In this document: in pieces, positions 54,358 to 62,585 of the stretch
Layout of the letters: every line of letters begins with the position of its first letter
Numbering within the stretch: the stretch's first letter is position 1
Origin: Nocardiopsis ansamitocini
GTDB taxonomy: Bacteria > Actinomycetota > Actinomycetes > Streptosporangiales > Streptosporangiaceae
Direction: 5' to 3'
DNA length: 64,000 bases
Assembly (NCBI RefSeq): GCF_030268225.1
Contig: NZ_BSQG01000001.1
Coordinates: forward strand, 485,299 to 549,298
Program-made: the position numbers and the translations under genes
Notes under the pieces: generated by a model
What the model was told of the DNA's origin: nothing
The model's database searches: none
What the model saw: only the letters and a program-made list of their open reading frames with translations

Positions 54358-54737
54358 CGGCCCCGCCGGACACCGCGGGAACGGCGCGCCGTCCTTTCCC
54401 GGTACGAAACAGCGCGCGTCCATCACCACTGCCAGGAACGACACCCTCTTGGGCAAGCAGCGAAAACGCCCCCGACTCCGCCCGCCTGATGCGGCGGCGC
54501 AGGCCAAGGGAAACGTCGTGTTCAAAAGCTCAAGAGGCTTCCGGCATCGACGCCTTCGGGCTGACCGCGCCCCCGGGCGAACAGCGGATGTCGGGGCCCC
54601 AACGGGCCGTCGTGGGCGCTTCCGGTGTGAAGACGCCGGGCGGCCGGTCAAAGAACGCGGCTAGCCCTCCGCTCCACCGATCGTGATCTTTTCCGTTCGT
54701 CGGGCGCGGTCCGACGGTCGGCTGAGTGGAGAGACGG
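54358..54737. other. Non-coding stretch between second GntR regulator and repeat remnant
   Basis: About 380 nt, GC-rich. Open frames are Arg/Pro-rich without a convincing start. No terminator-quality hairpin, promoter or known motif recognised. Confidence 0.45.
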
Positions 54738-54854
54738 TCAGTCGGCGCCGCACACGACGGTGCGGCTCATCAGGACGCGGGCACCTTCGGGCAGGGGCAC
54801 GGCGTCGCCGTGGTCCAGGACCCGCAGCCAGACGTCGGTGCGGGGCGAGTGGAG
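54738..54854 (-). pseudogene. Decayed third copy of the 104-aa gene (C-terminal end only)
   Basis: The last about 36 codons of the 104-aa family are recognisable (SPRTDVWLRVLDHGDAVPLP, then EGARVLMSRTVVCGAD), but the first two thirds, including the cysteine cluster, are replaced by unrelated sequence after 54854. DNA similarity covers 54736-54854 with many scattered changes, so this copy is older than the A/B pair. Confidence 0.7.
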
Positions 54855-54965
54855 ACGGTGGCCACGGAGACGCCCCGCCGGGGAGGAGGACACACGACGA
54901 GAGGGGCCTCCCGGGTCGAGGAGAGCGCCCTCTCGTACGCGCATGTGCCGTGTGGAGCCCGGTGC

Positions 54966-56009
54966 CTACCGGAAAGCGGGCATGACCTCGTTGATGAACA
55001 GTTCGAGGGACACGCGCTTCTCCTTGTGGGGCAGGCTGTTGTCGATCCAGAAGCTGTACTCGTCGATCCCCAGTTCCTCGTACCGGCGCAGCCGTTCGAC
55101 GACCTCTTCCGGGGTGCCGATCATCGCGGTCCGGCGCAGGGACTCGGGCTCGAATTCCGGGCGCTCGGCGAACTTCGCGACCGGGCTGGGCTCCAGGAAC
55201 CCGTTCTCGGGGGTCTGCTTGTTCCCGAACCAGGCGTCGAAGGTGCGGTAGTAGCGCTGGATCGCCTCGGCCGCCGGACGCCAGCCGTCCGGGTCCGAGG
55301 GGCTGTGCACGTGGGTGTGGCGCAGGACCATGATCTCCGGCTTGGCCACCTCCGGGTGGTTGCGGACAGCGGTCTCGAACTTGTCGACCAGGTTCTCGAC
55401 CTCCTCGATGCCCTTCATCAGCGGGGTGACCATCACGTTGCACCCGTTGGCGACGGCGAAGTCGTGCGAGGCGGGGTCGCGCGCGGCGACCCACAGCGGA
55501 GGGTGCGGCTGCTGTAGGGGCTTGGGCACGCTGGTGGACGTGGGGAACTGCCAGATCTGACCGTCGTGCGCGTAGTCACCCTGCCAGAGGGCCCGGACCG
55601 CCGGGACCAGTTCTCGCAGGTGCGTTCCCCCGTCCGCCGCGGGCAGTCCGCCGGCGAGGCGGTCGAACTCGAACTGGTGGGCCCCCCGCGCGATGCCGAT
55701 CTCCGCTCGCCCGCCGCTGATCACGTCGAGCAGGGCGGCTTCGCCCGCGGCCCGGATCGGGTTCCAGAAGGGAGCGATGATGGTGCCCGCGCCGAGGCGG
55801 ATGGTGGTGGTGCGCGCCGCCAGGTAGGCGAGCTGCGGGATCGGGCTGGGCGAGCTGACGAACTCCATGGAGTGGTGCTCGCCGACCCACACTGTGGAGA
55901 ATCCGCCTTGCTCCGCGATCTGCGTGAGCTCCGTCAGGTTCTCGAACTGCTGCTGGGGACCTTCGCTCTCGTCCCATCGCTCCATGTGCGCGAACAGGGA
56001 AAATCTCAC
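54966..56009 (-). CDS. Luciferase-like flavin-dependent monooxygenase
   Basis: A 347-residue bacterial-luciferase-family TIM-barrel (GTG at 56009). Markers are FSTVWVGEHHSMEFVSSPSP, RLGAGTIIAPFWNPIRAAGE, GGRAEIGIARGAHQFEFDRL and NGCNVMVTPLMKG. The EHH motif and loop pattern suit FMN-dependent oxygenases rather than F420 enzymes. The flavin reductase at 62043 in the divergent operon would supply reduced flavin. Last gene of a six-gene operon, 2 nt after the tautomerase gene. Probable role: oxygenative ring or C-N cleavage of the substrate. Confidence 0.9.
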   Translation of the reverse strand: MRFSLFAHMERWDESEGPQQQFENLTELTQIAEQGGFSTVWVGEHHSMEFVSSPSPIPQLAYLAARTTTIRLGAGTIIAPFWNPIRAAGEAALLDVISGGRAEIGIARGAHQFEFDRLAGGLPAADGGTHLRELVPAVRALWQGDYAHDGQIWQFPTSTSVPKPLQQPHPPLWVAARDPASHDFAVANGCNVMVTPLMKGIEEVENLVDKFETAVRNHPEVAKPEIMVLRHTHVHSPSDPDGWRPAAEAIQRYYRTFDAWFGNKQTPENGFLEPSPVAKFAERPEFEPESLRRTAMIGTPEEVVERLRRYEELGIDEYSFWIDNSLPHKEKRVSLELFINEVMPAFR

Positions 56010-56011
56010 TG

Positions 56012-56284
56012 CTACTCCTGGTCTTCGGTGTCGGCGGGCCGGCCGCCGCCGTTGTCGTCGGTCCGAGGGGGCGGTTTTGTCCCGGTGCTGTGCGCGGTGT
56101 CCATCTCCGCGAGGGTCACGTCGCCGGTCGCCCAGTGCGTCCTGGGTACCTCGTGGACGACGACCCGGATGTACTCCGGTCTGGTGTTCACGGTGCGCAG
56201 CACCGAGGCGTGCACCTCGTGGATCAGGTCGCGGATCTGCTCGGGGGAACGGCCCTCGGAAAGGGTGATGTCGATCTGGGGCAT
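56012..56284 (-). CDS. 4-oxalocrotonate tautomerase-like protein
   Basis: MPQIDITLSEGRSPEQIRDL with Pro at position 2 (Pro1 after Met removal, the catalytic base) and YIRVVVHEVPRTHWATGD are 4-OT hallmarks. The 90-residue chain exceeds the 62 usual for 4-OT because of a disordered acidic tail (about 63-90). It follows the aldehyde dehydrogenase by 1 nt. A keto-enol or double-bond isomerisation of a pathway intermediate is expected. Confidence 0.85.
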   Translation of the reverse strand: MPQIDITLSEGRSPEQIRDLIHEVHASVLRTVNTRPEYIRVVVHEVPRTHWATGDVTLAEMDTAHSTGTKPPPRTDDNGGGRPADTEDQE

Positions 56285-56285
56285 C

Positions 56286-57773
56286 TCAGCTCCGGAGGAC
56301 GAACGGGTCGGACACCGGTTCCTCGCTGGTGTTGATCCAGACGCTCTTGAGCCGCGTGTACTCCTTGATGGTCTCGGTGCCGTGTTCGACACCCACCCCG
56401 CTGCTCTTGAACCCCTGGCGCGGCGACATCGGGGACATCGCACGGTAGGTGTTGACCCATACGGTCCCCGCCTCCAGGCGGGTGGCGACGCGGTGGGCCC
56501 GCGCCAGACCGGAGGTCCACACACCCGCCGCGAGTCCGAACTCGGTGTCGTTGGCCAGGCGCACGGCCTCCTCTTCGGTGTCGAAGGGCATGACCGCCAG
56601 GACGGGTCCGAAGATCTCCTCCCGCACCACGCGCATGTCGTTGTGCACGTCGACCAGCACGGTGGGTTCGTAGAAGTACCCGCCGAGGCCGCCGTCCGAG
56701 GAGCGGCCTCCGATCAGGACCCGGGCTCCCTCGCTCCGGCCAAGGTCCACATACCCGGCGACCTTGTCCCGCTGGTCCTCGAAGGCCAGCGGACCGATCT
56801 CGGTAGTCTCGTCGAGCGGGTCGCCCATGCGGATGCGCTCTGCCCGTGCGGAGACGAGTTCGAGCAGTTCGTCGTAGACGGACCTGTGCGCAAGGACCCT
56901 GCTGCCCGCGATGCAGGTCTGCCCCGCGGCCGCGAAGATCCCCGCGACGACGCCCATGGCCGCGTTCGGGATGTTGGCGTCCTCGAACACGATGTTGGGC
57001 GACTTGCCGCCGAGTTCCAGGGTGGAGCCGACGAAGCGGCCGGCCGTGGCGGAGGCGATGCGCGATCCGGTCGAGGTGCTGCCGGTGAAGGAGATCTTGG
57101 CGATTCCACGGTGGTCGACCAGGGCCTGTCCGGCCTCGGCACCGAAGCCGGTGACCACGTTGACGGCCCCCGGGGGGAAACCGGCCTCCACCACCAGCTC
57201 GGCCAGCCGGACGACGGTCGCCGAGGTGTACTCGGAGGGCTTGACCACGACGGTGTTCCCGGCGCAGAGCGCGGGGGCCAGCTTGCTGGTGGTCAGCGTC
57301 AGCGGCGAGTTCCACGGGGTGATCGCCCCGACGACGCCGAGCGGTTCCCGGGCGGTGTAGTTCAGCACCCGCCGGTCCGACGCGGGGATCACGTCGCCTT
57401 GGATCTTGTCCGCCAGACCCGCGTAGTAATAGTAGTACTCGGGCAGCCCCGCGAGCTGACCGCGCATCTCACGCAGGAGCTTGCCGTTGTCCAGGGTCTC
57501 CATGCGGGCGAGCTCTTCGGCGTTCTCGGCGATCAGGTCGCCCAGTCGCCGCAGCAGCCGCCCCCGCTTGGTCTGGCTCAGGTCCCGCCAGCGTGGGTCC
57601 TCGAATGCCTGGCGTGCGGAGACCATCGCGCGTTCGACGTCGGCGGCGTCCCCCCGCGCCGCTTCGTAAAGGGGGTGGCGGGTGGCCGGGTTCGTGCTCT
57701 CGAAGTAGCGTCCGGAGGCCGGCTCGACCGGCTCGCCGCCGATGAGGTGGTTCAGCTTCCTGAGTTCAGACAT
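56286..57773 (-). CDS. Aldehyde dehydrogenase (semialdehyde dehydrogenase type)
   Basis: A 495-residue NAD(P)-dependent ALDH: TPWNSPLTLTTSKLAPALCA, FTGSTSTGSRIAS, LELGGKSPNIVFEDA (Glu) and FAAAGQTCIAGSRVL (Cys). It resembles betaine-aldehyde and hydroxymuconic-semialdehyde dehydrogenases, and a more specific call is not safe. Its start overlaps the hydrolase gene by 8 nt. In the trigonelline pathway an ALDH (TgnC, from memory) acts right after ring opening; this is the analogous candidate. Confidence 0.92.
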   Translation of the reverse strand: MSELRKLNHLIGGEPVEPASGRYFESTNPATRHPLYEAARGDAADVERAMVSARQAFEDPRWRDLSQTKRGRLLRRLGDLIAENAEELARMETLDNGKLLREMRGQLAGLPEYYYYYAGLADKIQGDVIPASDRRVLNYTAREPLGVVGAITPWNSPLTLTTSKLAPALCAGNTVVVKPSEYTSATVVRLAELVVEAGFPPGAVNVVTGFGAEAGQALVDHRGIAKISFTGSTSTGSRIASATAGRFVGSTLELGGKSPNIVFEDANIPNAAMGVVAGIFAAAGQTCIAGSRVLAHRSVYDELLELVSARAERIRMGDPLDETTEIGPLAFEDQRDKVAGYVDLGRSEGARVLIGGRSSDGGLGGYFYEPTVLVDVHNDMRVVREEIFGPVLAVMPFDTEEEAVRLANDTEFGLAAGVWTSGLARAHRVATRLEAGTVWVNTYRAMSPMSPRQGFKSSGVGVEHGTETIKEYTRLKSVWINTSEEPVSDPFVLRS

Positions 57774-58497
57774 GGGCGTGGTCTCCGATGAAGGCGGTGA
57801 TGCTCTCGACGAGCGCCTGCGGCTGTTGCACAGGGAGCATGTGGCGGGCTCCGGGCACGGTGGTCGCGAGACAGTTCGGGATCGCGGCGGCGAGCCGGAG
57901 GGTCATCGCGGGCGTCGACCCCGGGTCCTCCTCACCGGTAACGGCCAGGGACGGCACAAAAATCCGTCCCAGGTCCGGCCCCAGTTCGGCGTCCGCGGTC
58001 GCGAACACCTGATAGCAGTGGAGGAAGGAGTCGACGTCGTTGGCGAGCAGGGTGCGTTCGGTGAGCGCCACCCGGTCCGGGCTGACGTCGGTGCCCTCGT
58101 ACCACCGCCGCAGCGAAGCGGCCGCAGCCGCCCCGAAGTCGACGCGCGCGGTCTCAAGGCGTCGCAGCACGTCCTCGCGCTCTCCCGGCGTGCGTCGGCA
58201 CACCGAGCTGACCGAGGTGAGCGTCGCGACCAGGTCGGTCCGGTGCAGGGCCAGGTGCTGGGCGACGAGCGCTCCGAGCGAGAAGCCCACCACGTGGGAT
58301 CGCGCGGGGATTTTTGTCGCCACGTCCTCGGCGAGGTCCGCCAGGGTCGTTCCCGCGGGCGCCGGGGAGCCCGGGCGGTGACCGAGCAGATCGGGCGTCA
58401 CGACGGTGAAACGGTCGGCCAGCAGCTCGGCCACGGGTTCCCACATGGTGTGGTCGAGCCCGACACCGTGGAGCAGCACGAGGGTCGGTTTGGTCAT
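57766..58497 (-). CDS. Alpha/beta-fold hydrolase
   Basis: A 243-residue hydrolase: oxyanion motif LLHGVGLDHTMWEP, nucleophile elbow VVGFSLGALVAQ (Ser near 93), acid in VTGEEDPGSTP and His in VPGARHMLPVQQP. It resembles PcaD-type enol-lactonases and C-N or C-C bond hydrolases of ring-fission pathways. It is 6 nt after the AA_synth gene and overlaps the ALDH gene. Confidence 0.9.
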   Translation of the reverse strand: MTKPTLVLLHGVGLDHTMWEPVAELLADRFTVVTPDLLGHRPGSPAPAGTTLADLAEDVATKIPARSHVVGFSLGALVAQHLALHRTDLVATLTSVSSVCRRTPGEREDVLRRLETARVDFGAAAAASLRRWYEGTDVSPDRVALTERTLLANDVDSFLHCYQVFATADAELGPDLGRIFVPSLAVTGEEDPGSTPAMTLRLAAAIPNCLATTVPGARHMLPVQQPQALVESITAFIGDHAHV

Positions 58498-58503
58498 GGG
58501 TGT

Positions 58504-59055
58504 CTACTGTTCCGTCGAAAGGTCGGCCAGTCGTTGCTGCGGGCGTCCACGGGAGGCGGCGGCGAGCGCGATGACGATCTCGTCCGGGTGCGGCGCGTCG
58601 GCGACGCGCATCTCCACGGTCTGGTGGTGGGAGCGGATCGTGGCGTCGGTGATGTGCTTCAGCGGGATGTCGAACACCGCTCCGACCCCGCCGCGTTTTT
58701 CCACGGCGGGCAACAGGGTGGTCGCGTTGGCCGCCTCGCGGAAGTGGTTGCCGAACTTCAGCGTGTGGATCAGGGCCGAGCCATGCTCCACCTCCCCGTC
58801 CAAGCCGACGATGGCCGCCTTGCCGTAGGCCTCGGCAGGTTCGCCGAGCGCTTCGAGGACCTCCGGCGCGAGGAGCTTGCCAAGGTCGGAGGCGGTGGCG
58901 TCGATGCCGGGGCCCAGGTCCTGGACGAAACCCTGACCTGCCCAGGGGTTGTCGATGACGGCCGCCACGACGGCGATGCGGGCTGCGGGGTCGACAGGAC
59001 GGCCGCCCTCGGCGGTGGTCACCTCGACGTAGGTGACGATCTTGCGGATGTTCAT
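58504..59055 (-). CDS. AA_synth (DUF1185) family protein, paralogue 1
   Basis: A 183-residue protein, MNIRKIVTYVEVTTAEGGRP opening, with AVIDNPWAGQGFVQDL, GKAAIVGLDGEVEHGSALIH and DAPHPDEIVIALAAASRGRP. These segments define the amino-acid-synthesis (PF06684, formerly DUF1185) family, whose function is not established. It overlaps the next paralogue's stop in an ATGA. Tandem copies suggest a hetero-oligomer or two related steps. Confidence 0.87.
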   Translation of the reverse strand: MNIRKIVTYVEVTTAEGGRPVDPAARIAVVAAVIDNPWAGQGFVQDLGPGIDATASDLGKLLAPEVLEALGEPAEAYGKAAIVGLDGEVEHGSALIHTLKFGNHFREAANATTLLPAVEKRGGVGAVFDIPLKHITDATIRSHHQTVEMRVADAPHPDEIVIALAAASRGRPQQRLADLSTEQ

Positions 59056-59681
59056 GACAGGACGTCCTCCAGGTTCTGCGCGGTTACGGCGCGGTCGGTG
59101 GTGCGGTCACCGATGCGCGGGTGCGGGCGCGGTCCGGTCGATGCCGCGGCGATAACGACGATCTCGTCGGCCCGCGGCGCGTCTCCGACCCGCGCGCTGA
59201 TGGTCTGGTAGTGGCTGCGCGTCGCGGCGTGGGTCTTGTGCCACATCGGCACGATCAGGTCCTCACCGGCTCCGGCGCGTGCGTCGGAGAAACAGATGAT
59301 GGACTCGCCCCGCAGGAACTCGCGCACGAGGTTGCCGAAGTAGGGCGTGTGGATGAGGGCCCCCGCGTGCTCGATCTCCCCGGCGGTGCCGACGATCGCG
59401 GCTTTCCCGAACGCCTCGATCTCGTCCGCTCCGCCCAGGGCCGCGATGAGGTGGTCCGTGAGGATGCCGGCAAGCACCGGCGCGACGCGCCCCTGCTCTT
59501 CGGACAGGTCCGCGAGCGGCTCCCTTCCCGCCCAGGGGTTGCGCACCACCGCAGCCACGCTGGCCCGCCGCGCGGGGTGAACCGGACGCACTCCCGCCTC
59601 TGTGACGACGACGTCCCGATAGGTCACCAGCTTGCGCAGAGCGATCCGCTCGGCGGTGGAATGGGAGGCGATCTCTTGCAT
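59052..59681 (-). CDS. AA_synth (DUF1185) family protein, paralogue 2
   Basis: A 209-residue homologue of the neighbouring gene: VVRNPWAGREPLADL, FGKAAIVGTAGEIEHAGALI and GDAPRADEIVVIAAASTGPR, with a longer N-terminus (MQEIASHSTAERIALRKLVT). It carries one Cys in ESIICFSD that paralogue 1 lacks. First gene of the minus-strand operon, with its promoter in the shared divergent region. Function unknown. Confidence 0.87.
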   Translation of the reverse strand: MQEIASHSTAERIALRKLVTYRDVVVTEAGVRPVHPARRASVAAVVRNPWAGREPLADLSEEQGRVAPVLAGILTDHLIAALGGADEIEAFGKAAIVGTAGEIEHAGALIHTPYFGNLVREFLRGESIICFSDARAGAGEDLIVPMWHKTHAATRSHYQTISARVGDAPRADEIVVIAAASTGPRPHPRIGDRTTDRAVTAQNLEDVLS

Positions 59682-59918
59682 GGCACAGACATTAGATCGT
59701 TCATGTATGCAAGGTCAAGAGTGAGCGCGTCCAGGCGCAACAGCCGGCCAGCACTCCGGCGGACTTCTTCCCAACAAGCCCCCAACTGCAATTATTTGCA
59801 ATCTTTCACGTGCGGGAGGATGACCGCGAACCCAAGTCTTGACATGCGCACTGTGACATGGCTTACGATCTCTTGCATGCCAGAGTCGGTGAAGCGGCTC
59901 GTCGAACCGAGGAGTCCC
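59682..59918. promoter_or_regulatory. Shared divergent promoter/operator region of the catabolic cluster
   Basis: Minus-strand promoter TTGACC (complement of 59713-59718), 16 nt, TCTAAT (complement of 59691-59696), with CATGTATGCAAG (59702-59713) filling the spacer. Plus-strand TTGACA at 59839-59844 with a TACGAT at a long 19-nt spacing. The 13-mer GATCTCTTGCATG occurs at 59670-59682 and again at 59867-59879, one near each transcription unit. GCAA motifs (TGCAATTATTTGCAA near 59785) lie between. Likely sites for the GntR/FCD regulator at 62586. Confidence 0.6.
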
Positions 59919-61601
59919 ATGTCTGAGCAGCCTCCCGCGGGTAGGGAAACTCCCCGCGCAACGGCGCAGGAGAAGCCCGTGCCGGCGGAAGTCGGTATGC
60001 CCGGGCCGGACGGTGCGCCGGGGGCAGGACTCTCCCGCGGCCTCGACGGCGTGGGGAAGCCGCCCACGGGCCGGGGAGTCCGACAACTCGGTTCGGTCTT
60101 CTGGATCTCCATCGCCGTGGCCGTGGTCTTCGTCGCCTGGGCGGCGCTGTTCACCGAAAACCTCAACAGGGTCACAGCGACCTCATTGAACTGGGTCACC
60201 GCGTCGTTCGGATGGGGCTATCTGTTCGCGACGCTGGGCATCCTGGTCTTTCTGGTCTTCCTGGCGTTCAGCCCCGTGGGCCGGACCCGGCTCGGCAAGG
60301 ACACCGACCGCCCGGAGTTCTCCAACCTCACCTGGTTCGCCATGCTCCTCGGCGCGGTGATGGGCATCGGCCTCGTCTCCTACGGCGTCGCAGAGCCCAT
60401 CTCGCACCTCGCGGTCCCGCCCCACGGGCTCGCCGAGCCCAACACCCCGGAGGCCGCTGTCCGCGCCCTCCAGTACTCCTACTTCGACTGGGGGCTACAC
60501 GCCTGGGCGGTCTTCGCCGTGTTCGGGCTCGCGATCGCCTATTCGACCTACCGCAAGGGGCGCCGGCCGCTCGTCAGCCAGCTCTTCACCCCGTTCCTGG
60601 GAGACCGGGTCAACGGCCCGATCGGCAAGGCCATCGACGTCCTCTCCGTCTTCGCCACGCTCTTCGGCACCGCCACGTCCCTGGGCCTCGGAGCGCTTCA
60701 GATCAGCAACGGGATGGGGCGCCTGTTCACAATCCCCGTCAACTCCGTCTTCCAGGTCCTCGTCATCGCGGTGATCACGGCCATCTTCACCATGTCGGCC
60801 GTCACCGGCATCAACAAGGGCATCAAGATGCTGAGCTACGTCAGCGGTGCCATGGCGATCGGCATGTTCGTCTTCGTGCTGGCCGTCGGCCCCACCGTCT
60901 TCCTGGCCAACCTCTACATCGAGTCGCTCGGCCTGTGGGCGAGCGACTTCTTCCGGATGAGCCTGCAGGGCGCCGCCTTCGGCGACCTGGAGTGGATGCA
61001 GGGATGGACCTACTTCATGCTCGCGTGGTGGGTCTCCTGGGGGGCGTTCGTCGGGATCTTCCTCGCCCGGATCTCCCGGGGACGCACGATCCGCGGATTC
61101 ATCGGCGGCGTGCTGACGGTACCGAGCATCGCCTTCTTCACCTGGTTCGCGGTCTTCGGAGGAACAGCCATCCACGTGGACCTGTTCCAAGGCGGGGACA
61201 TCGCGGAACAGACCGCCGCCGACTTCGGCAACGCCTTCTTCGCGACGCTCGACCACCTCCCGCTCTCCACGGTGACGTCCGTGGTCGCGGTCCTGCTCGC
61301 GGTGATCTTCTTCGTCACCAGCGCGGACTCCAACACCTACGTGCTGGGCACGCTGACCTCCCACGGCTCGCTCAACCCGAGCCGCCCGGTACTCGTCCTC
61401 TGGGGTGTGCTCACCGGACTCACCGCGATGGTACTCATGCTCGCGGGCGGCCTCGGCGCCCTCCAGAACACGGTCATCGTGACCTCACTGCCCTTCCTCG
61501 TGATCATCGCCGGCCTGACCATCGCCCTGGGCCGGGAGATCACGGCCGACCACCACGCCACGAACTCCCACACGAAGGAGAAAACCGATGCCGCACGCTG
61601 A
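59919..61601 (+). CDS. BCCT-family (betaine/carnitine/choline-type) transporter
   Basis: A 560-residue secondary transporter with 12 predicted helices and a disordered N-terminal 60 residues. I chose ATG 59919 because GAGGAG precedes it (59878 is an alternative). Family motifs are NLTWFAMLLGAVMGIGLVSY, the Trp-rich YSYFDWGLHAWAVFAVFGLA helix, and FFVTSADSNTYVLG. BCCT carriers import zwitterionic quaternary-ammonium compounds, which narrows the pathway's substrate class. Overlaps the next gene by 14 nt. Confidence 0.93.
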   Translation: MSEQPPAGRETPRATAQEKPVPAEVGMPGPDGAPGAGLSRGLDGVGKPPTGRGVRQLGSVFWISIAVAVVFVAWAALFTENLNRVTATSLNWVTASFGWGYLFATLGILVFLVFLAFSPVGRTRLGKDTDRPEFSNLTWFAMLLGAVMGIGLVSYGVAEPISHLAVPPHGLAEPNTPEAAVRALQYSYFDWGLHAWAVFAVFGLAIAYSTYRKGRRPLVSQLFTPFLGDRVNGPIGKAIDVLSVFATLFGTATSLGLGALQISNGMGRLFTIPVNSVFQVLVIAVITAIFTMSAVTGINKGIKMLSYVSGAMAIGMFVFVLAVGPTVFLANLYIESLGLWASDFFRMSLQGAAFGDLEWMQGWTYFMLAWWVSWGAFVGIFLARISRGRTIRGFIGGVLTVPSIAFFTWFAVFGGTAIHVDLFQGGDIAEQTAADFGNAFFATLDHLPLSTVTSVVAVLLAVIFFVTSADSNTYVLGTLTSHGSLNPSRPVLVLWGVLTGLTAMVLMLAGGLGALQNTVIVTSLPFLVIIAGLTIALGREITADHHATNSHTKEKTDAAR

Positions 61602-62013
61602 GTCCCGCCGGACGAGTATCCAAAGGACCTGGGAGAAGGCCTGGAACCACGGCGAGGTCGACGCGCTCGACGAACTGCACGGTCCCGGCTACCTGCGCCG
61701 CAACGCGGAGTCCCATCCCCTGGACCTCGACGCGTTCAAGGCGTCGATCCTCGCCACCCGCTCCGCCTTCCCCGACCTGACGACAACGGTCGACGAGATC
61801 GTCATCGAGGGCGACCGCGCCGCGATCCGCTGGCACAGCTCCGGGACGCACCAGGGCGCGCTCCTGGGTGTACCCGCCACACGACGCCTCGTGCGGGTGA
61901 GCGGGGCTACCTTCGCCCGGTTCGAGGACGGGCGGATCACGGAAGAGGTCGTGACCTGGGACCCCCGCACGCTGCTCACCGCGCTCGGAATCATCAGCGT
62001 CGGCCAGGACTAG
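61588..62013 (+). CDS. SnoaL-like / ester-cyclase family protein
   Basis: A 141-residue alpha+beta-barrel protein (MPHAESRRTSIQRTWEKAWN, FPDLTTTVDEIVIEGDRAAI, WHSSGTHQGALLGVPATRR, FARFEDGRITEEVVTWD). This is the SnoaL/NTF2-like pattern, with acid/base residues in the cavity. Members isomerise, cyclise or hydrate small molecules, so it may act on an unstable ring-opened intermediate. The exact role is unknown. Confidence 0.85.
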   Translation: MPHAESRRTSIQRTWEKAWNHGEVDALDELHGPGYLRRNAESHPLDLDAFKASILATRSAFPDLTTTVDEIVIEGDRAAIRWHSSGTHQGALLGVPATRRLVRVSGATFARFEDGRITEEVVTWDPRTLLTALGIISVGQD

Positions 62014-62042
62014 TCCCACCCACAACACCGAGGAGCACACCC

Positions 62043-62546
62043 GTGGACACCCTCCCCGCGAAAATCGACACCGACCTCATGAAGCAGGTCAACAAGCAGT
62101 TCGTCACCGGAGTCACGGTCGTGACGGCGATGGACGGCGACACGCCCAAGGGCCTGGCCGTCAACGCCTTCTCCAGCATCTCGCTGGACCCGGCCGTGGT
62201 GATGGTGTGCGTCCAGCACACCTCCTCCACCCACGACTGCCTGTTCCGGACCGAACACCTGGCCGTCAACATCCTGTCGACCGAGCAGCTCGAAGTCGTC
62301 ACCCGTTTCGCGGGCAAGTCCGACGACAAGTTCGCGGGCCTCGACTGGGCTCCGGGCCCCCACGGAAGCCCGCTGATCGCCCGCAGCAGCGCCCGGATGG
62401 AGGTGCTGATCCGGGAGCGGCTCCAAGCCAGCACGCACACGGTGTTCATCTGCCGCGTGGTACACGCCGAGGTCACGGACACCGCTCCCATGGTCTACAG
62501 CGCCGGTCGGTTCTTCGACGGTGCGGCACTTCCTCCCCTGGGATAA
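62043..62546 (+). CDS. Flavin reductase (HpaC/DIM6 family)
   Basis: A 167-residue FMN-binding reductase: VTGVTVVTAMDGDTPKGLAV, NAFSSISLDPAVVMVC, HLAVNILSTEQLEVVTRFAG, and the C-terminal PMVYSAGRFF. GTG at 62043 after GAGGAG. It should deliver reduced flavin to the luciferase-like monooxygenase encoded at 54966 in the divergent operon, completing a two-component oxygenase. Confidence 0.92.
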   Translation: MDTLPAKIDTDLMKQVNKQFVTGVTVVTAMDGDTPKGLAVNAFSSISLDPAVVMVCVQHTSSTHDCLFRTEHLAVNILSTEQLEVVTRFAGKSDDKFAGLDWAPGPHGSPLIARSSARMEVLIRERLQASTHTVFICRVVHAEVTDTAPMVYSAGRFFDGAALPPLG

Positions 62547-62585
62547 TCGACCACGCGTTTCACTCATGGAGAAGGAGGCGTCCCA

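Noticed and set aside
59121-59877. Plus-strand frame extending the BCCT transporter backwards by over 250 codons
   Set aside because: It is antisense to the AA_synth gene and the divergent promoter, and has no ribosome site. GAGGAG before ATG 59919 marks the real start.
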